DNA of 64,000 nucleotides, taken from the NCBI GenBank assembly GCA_018806985.1, contig JADANN010000375.1, forward strand, positions 2,790,001-2,854,000, written 5' to 3'. Positions 23,561 to 55,639 of the stretch are shown piece by piece. This DNA is from Angiostrongylus vasorum. Its lineage: Eukaryota; Nematoda; Chromadorea; Rhabditida; Metastrongylidae. Made by a program: the position numbers and the translations under genes. The notes beneath the pieces were generated by a model. The model saw only the letters and a program-made list of their open reading frames with translations. It was not told the DNA's origin and did no database searches. Positions within the stretch are counted from its first letter, which is position 1; every line of letters begins with the position of its first letter.

Positions 23561-25265
23561 TTCGGACAACCTTATATAAGCTGGTGAACACAACAAAATA
23601 AGACAGATCGATTTTCTAGTGAACAAATTGCCTTATTCCAGCTGTCCAACCGCCTCTTGTGAAGTACGTAATGAGATGCGTTGTCGAAGAAAAAAAAAGT
23701 GCGATAGTTGAACAGAAACTTGAAAAAGCAAAAGAAACGTGGTAGTGAAACTGAACTCTAAAGTGTTCGTTAAGCATTGTTTCTAAAAATCTTTTAAAGG
23801 ACAAAGTACTTGTCCACTTTCTCGATTTGTGAAGGAATGAATAGAACGTTATTGAAGTGAGGAGGAAACACGTCAAGCCAGACGGCCTTAATGATATATT
23901 CGAATGATCAGAATTCGAGGGCTCGATGCAGACTATGATCCACCACTAAAAGTCAATTGCAAATAATGACGGAAATCTCTTAAGAAATCAAACGATGAAG
24001 GTAAACAGATATACAAGTGTGTGAATAATCATAATTCATAATCCTGCATAATCAATGAACGGATCATCTTTGAGTTCACTGTTGTTCATTATGATTCTTG
24101 ACGCTGTGTATGATGTCCTAATGGTGTAGCGCTGATTGTGAAGATGATAGAAAACCCATAGCTCAAATTTAAAAAGTTGTTACCAGTGGAAGATTTCGAT
24201 TCAATCTAAATATGATCGAGAAGCCCTACAAACGTAGGCACAATCAAGGGAATTGAGAGTTCTATCGATGTGGCGCAAAATGTGGCTGTCGTTAATTCTA
24301 AACCTTTAGTCCTACGTGCCACTTAATAGAGAAGTAGACGATTTCAACCATTCTAGGCTAGCGCTCAAAGTGACTGCTTCATTCAAAGTAGGCTCTTCAT
24401 TTGGCAATTGTAGCACTTAATCCCATTAATTATCAAGAAACTAGATCGGACACCAATAAAATCAACCCGTCCATGTCCGTCCATCATGGCTCCTCCTGGA
24501 CTACAGTCACTTAAAAGACATGAAGAACGTCACATTCTGAGTATAATTCCCTTACAGTTCATTTTGTCGGTAAGAAGCCAGCCATGGGTTGGTCATAGGT
24601 CTTTACTATGGTCCTGATACTGATAGTGATAAATGCAGGTGGCCCTCATGACAGAAATGTCTAACTGCTTCTCATCTTGAATGACCTGCTCGTCACCAAT
24701 ATGAACCATTTAACCAGGATGAAATGCTTAACCATTAGAGGAAGGGGGCCAGCTCTTGAAGTGGGCGAAGTTTGAATAATGGACTTCAAGAACGTTGAAT
24801 ACGTATTTACACATGAAGTGGTTTACAACTAAACGAACCGCCAAAAAATTTGTAAGATCCTTTTTAGATGTTTACGTTTTGTGAACTTTTATGCTAATAA
24901 TTTAAAAATGATACAAAGTTGCTGACCAGGAACCTCTGATCGTCAACGTTCTCCTGCTTCCATACTTTTGCTCCGTTTGCAATACCAACATAGCAAGCAC
25001 ATAGAAGTAAAGCGTATGTGAAGAACATCTGCTAAATATTTTTTTAATTAATAAACTTTTTAGGAGGAAAAAATGGCTGCGATACTGTCTCTTGATTGAT
25101 AGAAATATGATGAAAGCGATTTGTCCTTCATGAAGATCGGATCGGAGTACTCAGCGCAAAATATCGAACGGGAATTTTTTCTATGAATTAAAGATGGATA
25201 AACATATGGATATATATTCCAATTGACCGAGCTTTGAAGTAATGGAATAATCGAATTTATGCGGA

Positions 25266-25535
25266 ATTTAGAGGTGACCGCACCATAGTGGCTAGAGGTA
25301 ACCTGCTATACATAAAGTCGTTGTTTCGATCCCATGTCCAACAGAAAATAAGTCTGCCATTCCGCAGCTTGCTACTAGACAGGATAGAAACACTGATTTT
25401 ACGTATTGGCAGACTCCAGCAAATCATAATATAAGCTAACAACTATGCATCCAATCAACTCTACAATGCTATGAACGAGGTTGATTGCATGGCTCATCCC
25501 TTTGCGATTTGATTAACGCCGAACGCTTTTTGGGT
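25266..25535 (+). repeat. SINE family 1, degenerate
   Basis: Recognisable by the CACCATAGTGGCTAGAGGT head, ACAGGATAGAAACACTGATTT body and GATTAACGCCGAACGC tail. Confidence 0.55.
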
Positions 25536-26261
25536 TTGAGCAAAATTCTGAAGAGTATTTGAATAGAAGACGAAAATATGCTGAAAGGAAACGACATTGT
25601 CTCCCTAAAATGATGGTTCCAGTGGGTGTTCAGTCCGTTTTATCAGCCAGAGTGTTTTTTTGATCGTTTTCACTCTTAAGTGATTGAATCTCGTTTGCAC
25701 TGACTTAGTCATGAACGAACGGTTCCATTCGCTTATGGTGTTATGAAAAAGTGTCTTGATAGCTTGACGAACATCGAACAATCTTATTGAGACTCCTTTA
25801 AAAAACATCGCAGAAACGTGCAGATTTGTGAAGAAGTCGTCACGGTTCGGAATGAAAAGGACCGTTTCACTATTTAAACGATAGAAATCCATCATAGATT
25901 TACAGGAACTCCATCAGTGCTCGCGAAGGTGATTTATTTTAATACAAAAATACCTGTATTACTTGTATTACTTGTATTAACTGTAACCCCTCCAATCATA
26001 GAGCGAATAGAGCGATCATCAGTGCAATTTTCATCCGTTAGTCCGGGAGTGAAAGTGTTCTTCTTGTTTGTTGTAGATGATCACAAATAGCTTCCAAAAA
26101 GTATATGGTGACCAGCTGATTATAGACTTTTCAGAGTAAATTAACGTTTGGAATACGGCTGGGATGGACCGCATTAATGTACGTATGTACTAATATGACC
26201 AGGTACATATCTAAGCTACTTTGGTAGCATCTAGCACAATTGTCAGAGACCCGATATAGTA

Positions 26262-26515
26262 CTAGTACGTAACACGAGGTCGCTAGTTCTACTCAGCGTC
26301 CAAGTTGAACCTAGTCTTCAACAGCTACGAGATCGGAAAATTCATACCAGGCTCGTATGAGAGGATAAAAACGCTGATTTGACTCAACGGTAGGATCCCA
26401 CAAGTTACCATGTAAACGGAATATGCGTTTAACCACTTATACGATGCTCAATAAAGTCGAATGCACGGCACTTTCCTGAGGAACGATCCCACCAAAAGTT
26501 CCTCCCCTATCTCCT
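26262..26515 (+). repeat. SINE family 1, degenerate
   Basis: Body GAGAGGATAAAAACGCTGATT and tail GATGCTCAATAAAGTCGAAT are retained. Confidence 0.55.
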
Positions 26516-26862
26516 TTTATATGGACGGTGGAAGTCAATTTGGCGAAGCAGATACCGCAACGGCTTCCATACCTTACAACACCAAATCACGTTACTAATA
26601 GCTTTTCTCGTGGATTCCCGTGATGTGTGAAGGCTGACTTTGTGTTGTTTCCACGTTTTTGATATCCACCGATTCTACATTATTTGAATGGTTTATCATA
26701 ATGGTTGAAAAGATTGGTTTATTAATTACTGGTCAAAGTTTCATTATTGCAGGCTGAACTATATTGTCGGAGAACGAATACCACATAATACCGATGGATT
26801 TTCCACCAATGGTGAGAAGAAGGAAAATAAAGACGTTGAGGTCGTAACTGTAACTGACTGTA

Positions 26863-27137
26863 AGGGCGTGTGTGGCGCAGTGGTCGGAGGCGCCCTGCAA
26901 CACACAAGTGGGATCGATCCCCGTGTCCATGGCCCACCAAGCCTTTCATCCCTTCAGGGTCGGCAAATTGGTACCAGACTTGTCTGCGAGGATAGCAGCA
27001 CTGATTCGATACATCGGTAGGCCACCGTGAGTCATTGTAAAGGCTAAATATGCACTCAATCGCCTCCAAACGATGCTTAATGAAGTCGAACGCATGACTC
27101 ATCCCTCAGGGATTGACCAACGCCGAGAGCTTTTTTA
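26863..27137 (+). repeat. SINE family 1, full-length
   Basis: Begins GGGCGTGTGTGGCGCAGTGG and has B box GGGATCGATCCC. Confidence 0.88.
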
Positions 27138-27367
27138 AGCTTTGAAGTGTTTACCAATCTTCTAATGCCTTTTGTTACTTTACATCATGCACAGCAACGA
27201 CGTCCATAAAGGTATCCGTTTCCTTGTTGTTTTCTCTCTTTTTCCTAAGGCTGTCCCTTTTTTTTTGTAGGTTCATCGTTAGTGCACTTGTTCCTTATCA
27301 AGAACACTTTTTTATGACATAGAGTGTTTTCTATATCTAGTTAAACAAATTATAGTTTTACACACCT

Positions 27368-27520
27368 CCCAACGGTTTATTGCCTCATCCCGGTTGGGAA
27401 ATGTTCCGAGGTGTCGGACTGCAATGTACAGCGGGAGGATTCGTCCCCGCGGCAGGGTCTCCCAAGCTGAGATGGAGTCCGACGTTTCCATCAGGAAGCC
27501 TAAGAGTAAACCAATACCAA
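27368..27520 (+). repeat. Interspersed repeat family 3, 5' part
   Basis: Stops at ACCAATACCAAAATC; the distal half is absent. Confidence 0.72.
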
Positions 27521-27742
27521 AATCAATCGAGAATGTAGTTTATAAGCAAGAAATAGAGTTTTTGTGAGTGAATTGCAATCTCTATGTCGGAATTGTATAT
27601 TCTATACGACTGTAAGGATGATGAATTAGCTACAACAAGGGATTGTTCATAATCATGGCAAATTCTATTTCGTAAGGTTATTTTGCACATTGTTGTAAGA
27701 AAATATTATAAATTCTATGCATAAAGCATTCACTAATTCTCA

Positions 27743-27790
27743 GGAAAAAAAAAGAAAAGAAAAAAAAGAAAAGAAGAAAAAAAAGCACAA
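27743..27790 (+). repeat. A/G low-complexity tract
   Basis: About 45 bases of (A)nG units; no coding potential. Confidence 0.9.
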
Positions 27791-28511
27791 GTCCTATGTT
27801 GGAAAAATCATTTCTTTGTGAACTTTTGCAAAGGTGTTAGTTCTAGGAGTTGTATACCTCTAAATAAACGTTACTGAGTGAGACCTTTATGAAATAAACA
27901 AAATACTACAAGAATGTTTAGTTAAGAATAGGCATTTTATCCAAAGACGTATTCCAGAGATTGATGAATGCGCCTTCTATCTATTCTTTTTTTTCAAACC
28001 ACCCATTTTTCACACCTACTGTGCGGTTTGCAGCATTTTCCGCATTCGCTTCGTTTTCTCGTATCCACGAAGATCTTCCAACTTTTATGTTCAGCTAATG
28101 CTTAACGTTTCTCCCTTCATTATGAATGCCGTCGAATACTGGTCGAGACGATTCCCCCTGGAGTTCCGAGATAGCTGGGCTAGAGAATTCCCGCTTGGAT
28201 TGCAGAGAGCGAAGGTTTTCTGGACAGTCTGGCACCAGATTCCCCACCTCGGAGTGAAAGAAGGCTAGGTGAACCGGGAAAAGAATGCGATGGTGTAAAC
28301 GAATGCTTCAGTGATGTTTCCAGTTTTTCGCACCTGGGCAGAAGTTTTAGTTCGAGGTTTATTCAATCTCTTTGAATCCTTTTAAAACCTGTGTTCCAAA
28401 CACATTTCGGACTAAAAAAAAATGCTCAAGATGATTACATTACTGCTGGGGGGATAGGGCAAAAGTACAAACGACCTTCATAATTTTTTCATGCACAACA
28501 ATACGTCAGGT

Positions 28512-28700
28512 TAATCAATCGACATTAAGCAGTAAACCATGGATGCGTCATGTATTCAGTCCTACTCGTAACATTGTAGAATTCACTGAATGCATATTTG
28601 CCCTATACAATGACATACTGTGTTCTACTGATGTATAATCAGTGTTTTTTACTCACCCAAACAAGTCTGGTATCACCTTGCCAACTCAGGAGAGAGATGG
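28512..28700 (-). repeat. SINE family 1, tail half
   Basis: Runs from the GATGCGTCATGTATTC tail to ACAAGTCTGGTA; the tRNA-like head is absent. Confidence 0.6.
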
Positions 28701-28769
28701 CTTTGTTCACCCAAAAACGGGGTCGAACCATACTGAAACCTTCACAATCCGCTCTCCTGTTGATCATCG

Positions 28770-29330
28770 AGTTACTCCAGCAGGCTCCATTAAATTCTTC
28801 ATTTATCCTTGTCGCTTACAAAGCATCATGCCTTTTCCTAGGGTCTTCTGGAAGAATTCTGGCCATTGGACCGGTGTTCTTTTTTTTCTGCGTTTGGCAT
28901 CTATTAGGTTCCAGCCGTTTATTTAATGGCTCTTGTCCATCGATTTTTTGTTGAGATCCATCATGTGTCCGATTGTACAGCGGCGGCTCTGTTTCATGAT
29001 CACTGGCGTAGGTCGAGACTTCGGATTCCCTTTCGCTTGCGTGATAAAGGATACTCCGAGCATCTCCTTCTCAAATGCATGTTCGACAATGCTCAGTGAT
29101 TTTTCGCACTGCTTATGTAGGCAATACGTTTCGACGCGTACGTTAAGGTAACAAGGATAGCGGAGACGAAAACGGGTGCACGAAGTCGAGCGTTGTTTTT
29201 TTCTCCTCACTACATCGTCAATGTTCTTGGAAGCTCCTCTTTGTGAGATTTACCGGAAGACCAATCCTTCTACAAGTGTTATTGGAGTGTCCCAACATCT
29301 GCTCTTCTCAGCTAATGCAAAGCATAAGGT
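28770..29330 (-). mobile_element. RTE reverse-transcriptase C-terminal fragment
   Basis: Minus-strand frames around 29210-28923 resemble the post-RT region of the element at 14240-14870: an R-R-K-K-R segment and then an L-N-V-R-V-x-T-Y-C-L piece equivalent to the R-S-N-V-C-V-R region. Heavily degraded; boundaries are approximate. Confidence 0.55.
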
Positions 29331-31458
29331 CGCTTTTCGTCTGCGATTAATCCCGTATCCTCCACCTGGGTCACTTTAGTTAGAAAAAAGAAAAACATTA
29401 CTGTTTTCTATATGTGCAAACACGGCATCGCCATCACACTGTTTACTGGCAATGATCGATGCCTCCCGGGTAATTAGCATTTCGTAGCCAATGGAAATGG
29501 TTATTTTTCGCGCAAGGTTCAAGGATCCATCCTTCTGCTCTCTTCCTGCGCACACATTCGTGGTTGCTCGAAGCACATTTCTCAAGCGTGCCCTTTTGCG
29601 CAGGCTAAGAGCAAGGTCAACGAACCATGTGATGTAGTCGCTTTTGGATAAGCTGTGATCTTTCAAAAACGGAAGCGTCTTTCTCCGATTTCTCACGGGT
29701 GAAACCTGTGTGCTGTGATTGGTTTAGCAATTCAAAAATACTTGTCCTTCTCCTTCTTTGCGACGGCAAAAAAGATTTTATTTGCAGCCATTCCTTTAAA
29801 GAAAGATCAACACCACTTACCTGGTGCTGAGTTCACACGTCGTGTAATCAATCTGAGTACCCAGATCACATTCTAAAAGCGATTCCACTGCTTAGAAAGA
29901 TCAAAAATATCACGAATTGTAGAACTTCGTGTGGAATGCGTCCACCTCTATCTTCGTGGAAAACTCGAAAAATATGGAAGGCAACACCACCCTATCTGAC
30001 TTCTTACATAAGGAAGTGGTCATCGATATTCACCTTATGCAATACCTATAACCTCTAGCCATGCAAACTACACAGCGGCTAAATCAAACCCAAACCTCAT
30101 TAACACTGTTCACAATAGTAGTGTAACGTAATAAAGAATCCGTACCACCGCAAAGAGCCACTCTATCTGACTTCCTACATAACAAAGTGGTCATTCGATT
30201 CACCTTATCCACCACCAATAACCTCTAGTCATGCAAATTGCACTTCGTCTAAATCAAGCCCAAATCTCACTAACCTCTGTTCACAATAGTACTGTAACGT
30301 GTAATAAAGAATCCGTATCAACGCAATAAGCCCCATACCGTCCAACACGGCCAACATTTGCTGTGATCGTTCAATTTTCCTAGTTTATCGTACAGCCGAG
30401 GTGTGAGCCAGATATTCGAAAAAAATGGGGTTAACTAGCGCATTTTTTAAGTTAACACCACCCTAAGAGAAATAACACCGAAAAAATGAACTTCATGCAA
30501 GACAGTTCCACATATCTCACTATTTTCCCCGTTGACGATTCTTGCCAAACAACTGCAAGCCATCCTATCCTGCTGCTTCCGGATGATTCGTAAAAGGATG
30601 ACCTACCGTTGTGGCAAAGCAGACCCGACAAGTGTAATGTGACCTTTCGCATGTACGACATTAAAAAAGGATTTATACTAAATTCCTACTAACATAGCAA
30701 AAATAAGCAGAAAAAACTACAAAGAACAACAAAAAAAAACAATTCGGTTCAAATAATTTAAAGACCTTGTAACAATTCAAACGGAGTATAACAACGCGCA
30801 TGACAATACCACTCATTAGAATTAAAAATCTTAAAACTGTCGAGTTATTATTAAGACATTCGCGACGAAGTTGGGGTTACCGACGACAATATCTGGACCA
30901 CTAAAACTTTGCTCTATGGCATCGGCCCCACATGACTTTCTCACAGTGTCCTTTCAAATTTAGACACGTTTAGGATTGAAACATTTAAAAAAATCGCCAA
31001 CGAAATTCAAGTCTTTAAAATTCTCAACGGATTCTTAACTGCCAGTGGCAAACACAGGGGATACGTCCATCGAACAACAGCATCCTGTCCTGTTGGACCA
31101 AATTCCGCTTGTTAACTTGTTTTCTTCTTCGAAATATGAGCTTTAAAACACTAAAGTGGAAGAAATATGACTCAAGACCTTCATAAAACCATAATTCCAC
31201 TTTGGTAAAACAAGAGGACTTTTCTACTGCAGATAAGGATTTTTCAGAATCCAGAATCAGCTTTATTCAAAAAATAAAAGTGACCAAAAGCTGTGATATG
31301 CTGATTTCAAACTGAAAGCGACCATTATTTTAGTATTTTCGAATATGAGTCCTACAGAGGTCATTTCGTTGCGAATACATTAACTTATCACTGGGTTTAA
31401 TTTGCCTTTCAAGCCATCGTCTGAGCATATCATGTATACTGATCAATTACCAACAGTG
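29331..31458. other. Downstream flank of jmjc-1
   Basis: Holds the 171-bp tandem duplication. An open minus frame at 29696-29376 has no identifiable domain; otherwise nothing is seen. Confidence 0.55.
29976..30318. repeat. 171-bp tandem duplication
   Basis: Two diverged units share CTATCTGACTTC, AACCTCTAG.CATGCAAA, GTTCACAATAGTA and AATAAAGAATCCGTA at constant offset. Confidence 0.85.
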
Positions 31459-46605
<15,147 letters not shown>

Positions 46606-47034
46606 CTAAAAGACAACCATCAAATAAATGAGTAAATAGGAGACAAGGTGGACAAAAATAGTACTTTTTTTGGTTAAAATGCATAGAACACACTACCATC
46701 GTGACTTATGACATATCTCCTATCTTTGTCTAAACTCTAAAAGCAATCACCCACTTGCCGCCACTGCCTCCTCCCCTTTCTCGATGGAGGCCCATGGGTC
46801 ATCAGATCCCATTCAACGTCGATTCAGCTTGCTTGGTGAGAATAAACGTCTCCTTCTTTCGAGTCTTGTTTTTATTTCTCCGTACCATCGCAGGTGAAAG
46901 ACGGTACCTGGAACAACGTGTGGTCAAATGAATCCAAGGTCCACTTCGTAGACGATACAGAGAGAGGAAGAGTTTCTTCAATTATCCACTGTTTTTCCTG
47001 ATGGGCAAGCTCGAGGTTCTTATTAAAGCATTTA

Positions 47035-47085
47035 CTAATACACAAGAGCTGACGTTTCAGCGGTTTCGCCTTCTTCAAAGCATGG
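47035..47085 (-). repeat. Penelope-type 3' motif, copy
   Basis: Minus strand reads F-E-E-G-E-T-A-E-T-S-A, next to a long inverted repeat at 47088-47460. Confidence 0.45.
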
Positions 47086-47087
47086 AA

Positions 47088-47460
47088 ATGTCAGATTGAC
47101 GTGCAAATTTACTCAGCCAAACTCTTTCGTAAGCCCAGCAGACAGAACTTATGCATCTTTTCAGTTTGCACAATAGACAGATTCTTCAAAACACTCACTA
47201 TTCTGCTCTTTACAATTCTTCCATTTATTTGGTGGAGACCAACCGCACAGAGTCTTACACGGTTGGAAGACATTCCTCCCCCATGTAAGACTCTGTGCCA
47301 CTGATCTCCACCGAACAACTGGAAAAATTACAAAGCAAAAAACGGTGAGTGTTTCGAAGAAGCTGGTTACTATGTGAAGTGAAACAATTTATGCATTAAA
47401 TTCTGTCCGCTGAGGTTATGAAAGTCTTTGGTCGAGTAGATTGCACGTCAATTTGTCCTT
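47088..47460. mobile_element. Long inverted repeat / fold-back element
   Basis: The left arm starts TTGACGTGCAAATTTACTC and the right arm ends with the complement (ATTGCACGTCAA near 47440-47453). The inner stem is strong: GGTGGAGA, then CACAGAGTCTTACA at about 47256, pairs with TGTAAGACTCTGTG at about 47285 and TCTCCACC. Arms are about 180 bp with a short loop near 47270-47283. No protein is evident. Confidence 0.75.
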
Positions 47461-47854
47461 TGCGAGGCTCTTCCGGTTCGATGCGAGACGAAGACGCCAC
47501 ATCGAGAAGAGGAACAACTGTAGAATAAATGTTGTAATAATGACCTCATGCTTGCTCATCAAGAAAACAGTGAGAACTGGAGATCGACATATTCCAATTT
47601 TCAAAATCCCCACTATAAACGGCATCTTCATACCTTCTGACATCCTTTGTTTCTACCCTATGGTACTATTTACGAGGAATAAAAAAACTTACAACTTCCA
47701 TGACTGTCAAAGGCAAATAAGATGGAGTGAAAAAGTAGAACTCCAAAGAGCTTTCCAATAATTCCCATTAGAAAAATGACATAGTTTGATGCTTGTACTT
47801 GTCTACTCATAAATATATACAACTTATGAGATAATATGATAGATGTACATAGTG

Positions 47855-48250
47855 TATCCTCCTCACGGCTTACCGCCTCAGCATAGCTGAGAGGTGTTCC
47901 TGGGTGTCGGCCTACGATGTACTGCGGGGGATTCATCCCACCATCAAGACTTCCCAAGCTGAGAAGGAGTCCGGCGATTCCATCAGGAAGCCCAGCTAAG
48001 AGCAAACCAATACCAATACCATGTTCCACCACCGTCCCGGTATCAAACTAGTCATGGTGGTAAATCTCCCTCTGATCCACAAGAGCGGCGACTACCTGTG
48101 GTGATGACGACCCTGAGGCAAACTTTGGCCTAGCTGACCTCTGGACTCCAGAGAAACACAACAGCCAAACCAGCAAAACTCCGAAAAATGGAGTATATGA
48201 TGGGACCCACACAAACAGTGAGGACGAGCCGTAAAAGTATGCAAGTAAGT
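47855..48250 (+). repeat. Interspersed repeat family 3, full-length
   Basis: Ends TGCAAGTAAGTATAT. Confidence 0.8.
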
Positions 48251-48457
48251 ATATACTGTATCACTGTTTACGACGCGAACACTGAATAAACTATTATGGA
48301 AAAAACCGGAGTTTCTGAAAACAGAGTCAGAAAGACTGAGAAGCCTTTTAGGGACAACAGTGGAACTGTCAAAGTCCAAGATGACTTCTATTACAGTCAG
48401 AAAATATGATCTGAATGACCCTCCCCCAATAGTGGACCTTTGTAATTTAATCGTAAG

Positions 48458-48580
48458 AGGTGAATAACACAGTGGTAGTGGTGCCGATAATAATGAGCAC
48501 GGTGCTGTTCCAATCCTCCTCCGGGCTCACCAAGCCTCCAGGGTTGGGAAATTGGTACCGAACATGTCCGGGAAAAAACC
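48458..48580 (+). repeat. SINE family 1, head fragment
   Basis: ACACAGTGGTAGTGG head and AAATTGGTACCGAACATGTC body, then breaks off. Confidence 0.5.
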
Positions 48581-49024
48581 ATTCTTTGTGATCCAACTAG
48601 GAACACTCTAGCTCGGCTACCTCAGGATTTCAAAGAGAATCGACTCAACCAGCATTCAACGACACTGAAGATAAAAGGAAAATCCTCAAGCAGCAGCCGA
48701 TGTCATACGTAAAAAATGGAGAACTCTCATGGATAATGGATCCAAGAGAACGAAGCGAATGTAGGAAGTGCAGGGATCCGCGTAGTAGATATGATAGAAT
48801 AGTATAGATAAATCTAATCATATCTAGAGTTTACCACGCTTACTTACACATATCCACAGTTTATGAGGGCCTGATTCAGAAGATTTTATAGATGCTATAG
48901 TTTCCAAATTAGGCATGCCATCTTTTATTTATTCTTCGCATAAGATTTCCAAGTGATTAGATCTCCATGCTTTACCGTAGAGACAACGAATGTATGCAGG
49001 TAGCTTGTCAAACTCTTCAGGAGT

Positions 49025-49302
49025 ATTAAAGGATAAAGGGTAAACCTCTCGGCGTTGATCTATCCATAAGGGATGCGCCATGCATTCTACTTCATCAGGC
49101 ATCGTTGAGAGTGAATGCACATCTGGCTCTTACAATGACTCGCGGTTGCCTACCGATGTAACGAGCCATTGCTGCTATCCTTCTGTATGTCTGGTATCAA
49201 TTTCCCGACCCCACAAGGATAGAGGGGCCCGGTGGGCCTTCGGCTTGGAGATAGATCCCATGTGTATTGCGGGGCGCATCCGACCACCGAGCTACGCGTG
49301 CC
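49025..49302 (-). repeat. SINE family 1
   Basis: Near-complete with a short deletion before the CTGAATGC block. Confidence 0.83.
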
Positions 49303-50170
49303 TCTCCCTGACTAGCAGTGAAGGCCAATTCTCAGCAGCGACTCTAAATCGCCTACAAGGTAAATCCTATACCCTCAATCGCAGCCTTTCGGCACCTCGA
49401 AATGGTCCTCATCAGCGAGATACGTGACAGGCATGAATCCAAAATACAAAATGTATGGACTTCAGCGCACACCTATTGATCAGTGTGTACTTCCTGTCCA
49501 GATAACTTACGATCGTTCCAGTTCCTTTCCTTAATTGGTCCTCTTGGGTAGGATACCTAATGATATAATTCCTCGCATCCATATTCCAGATGGAACTTCA
49601 ATTTTGCGTACCCGCATGTTTCCTTGAAGACTTTGGTTTTCCTTCCGATTTTCGCTGATGTTTAAATCAATTCTCCTTGGCATCCTGAAATGGCCGTCGT
49701 GGTGCCTCGCACGACCTTAATCACAGGTAGTCACCAGTTTTCGTGTATTAAAGACAGAGAGCGCCAATCGCAGACAAGCCTGGTACCAATACCAAAACCA
49801 CGGAAGCATTGAGGTTTGGTTGACATCTGGAGGGATCAAAGCAAGACTTGAGCATACTGAACAACATTGTCATTACTGCGCAACTCACAGCCCACTCCTA
49901 ACAATAGAAACAGAAACTAAGCAACATCAACAAATCAATTTGTAGCTCTCAAAGTGTGCAGAAATGAACAACTATGAGTAGACCAAATAAAAAAGACAAA
50001 ATAACCTTCGTCAAAGTTGCGATCTCTGTTAATAGAACATTTACTGAAACACTGAAGATTCCCAAAAATAGCTGTAGAAACCAAATAATGCGTTGATTTT
50101 AAGAGTATAACACCCATTTAAGTGCAGCGGTAACAATCATACTGCGAAAATCAGCTCAATGATAGAAAAA

Positions 50171-53844
<3,674 letters not shown>

Positions 53845-54954
53845 TTTCCTTTAAAAAAGACTTCAGAAGAAAAGATAGAGACGAATCAGGATCCAAGATG
53901 CCAATTCCAGAGGAAAAGGCTTGATGATGACAGAGAATTTTAGCTGAACAAACAAAGAGCCAGATAGAAATACGAGCGGAAATGACGAATACCAAAGCCA
54001 CCTATTCGTGTAGAAAACCCCGAATTGACAAGAAATTGGGCAAAGCTCACGTAGTTTTTGGCGTAAAAGTGCTGTTAGATGATGACAAATGACACACAAG
54101 GAACTCGTCCATTTGTTCATTTCACAACGAGGGGGTCGGAATGGATTTACCAGTGGAAACTTCACAATGGACACTATTTGAGAGTCGTTCAGGACTTTTG
54201 GGGAGAGAATCTATCGGCATCGAAAATAATAATATTCGTTCCCAAACAAAGCGAACTACGAGGGACATTTAAGTGACATCTCTCCAATCAAGCAGAAAAC
54301 AAGAGTACTACTGGGTGGAAATGCCTTAAAACCAAGCTGCATTAAGCTTCAGTAGAAAATAATCAGTACATTCTTCGAATATGACGCCAACAAAGGGTAG
54401 ATTTAGACGCAAAAGCTTAGCTTAAGAAATCGAGGAAGGCAATGGGGGTTGGTACGAGATCGTCGTCTACCCGAGGTCGTAGTTCTGCACTGGAGCGAGC
54501 AGGGCCCCCTTCATTCAGTGGTACTGCAACCCGCTCACGTTTAGAGGTGTCTTGTTGACATGGACGCTGCTTTGTCGTCAAGTACTAGAACTGAGTTTAA
54601 GACCCAATGTTATAGCTCTGTTATTGATTATCGCTTATGGTAAAGCACTGCGGTCCAACATAAGTGCTGGTTTGAGCACCTTCCGCTGTTGGCAGGTTCT
54701 TCTTAATTTCATCTTAATCTATAGGTTTTTTCTTTTGTTATATTTCATTTTGAGATTTAACTGCTACACCCACAGTTGGTGACGAAGGAAGGCTTGGGGA
54801 CAACGACGAAAATCTTAATTTTCTTAAGGTACATCACTTGTCCAGTCGATCTGGCCAAATAGAGAGAACTTCCCAGTCCAATTATGGTGCTTAGAACTAG
54901 GTTTTAGTGCCGTATATTCCCAGTTGTATTTAGAACTAGCAGAAGAAATGCTTC

Positions 54955-55345
54955 TTCCAACGATTTAGCGCCTCATCGTGGCTGGTAGGTGTTTGTCGGG
55001 TTGCGGTGAACAGTGGGGGTTCATCCCTTCAGCAGGACCTCCCAAGCTGAGAAGCAGTCCGACGTTTCCATGTGGAAGCCCTGCTGAAAGTAAACCAATA
55101 CTAGGATCCGTCACCGTCGTGGTTTCAAGCTAGTCGCATGGTAGCAAGTTTCCCTCTGATCCACAAGGGCGGCGATTTCCTAGGGTGGTGACAACCTGAG
55201 GAAGGCTTCGCATAGGCTGACCTCGGAACCCCAGGGAACCATAGTGGCTGAACCAGCAAGTGTCCGGAATGGAAATTAAGCTGCGGCCCGTACAAGCGGT
55301 GAAAACAAGCCATCCGAGTATCTAAGTACCTAAGTAAGTAGAAGT
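54955..55345 (+). repeat. Interspersed repeat family 3, full-length
   Basis: Ends in TAAGTACCTAAGTAAGTAG, in the rpt-2/aps-1 intergenic region. Confidence 0.8.
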
Positions 55346-55639
55346 GCTCATAAAAATTTTTTTTAGGCTACCTTTTGACACTTTTTTGACATTTGCTAAC
55401 CTTCATCAAGATTTCTTCTTATAAAAGGCAGTCGTGGAACTCCTCCCACTTTTGGACAACCACTCAAAATAGGGCATTTAGCCAAGGTTGAAGCTTAGGA
55501 TACGTATGGCACAGGTGCCTCTATACAGGCTATATCCCCATGTCTCCCATTAGCTATTAAGTGATTCTAAAGCTCTTCACTGAGGTCTTTTATTTGTACG
55601 CCCTATTGGTTCTGCTCATTCGAGAAGCACATCATTATT

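Larger units (their letters stand above)
20823..26862. other. Non-genic spacer with degenerate SINEs
   Basis: Besides the listed SINEs and the motif at 23508 nothing coding is supported. The stretch 23565-25260 is AT-rich and featureless to the eye. Confidence 0.55.
46606..50170. other. Spacer between rpt-2 3' end and jmjc-1 5' exons
   Basis: Must contain the missing jmjc-1 start exon if the gene is complete, needing a one-base overhang (phase 1) donor. Filled mainly by the inverted repeat, a family 3 element and two SINEs. Confidence 0.5.
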
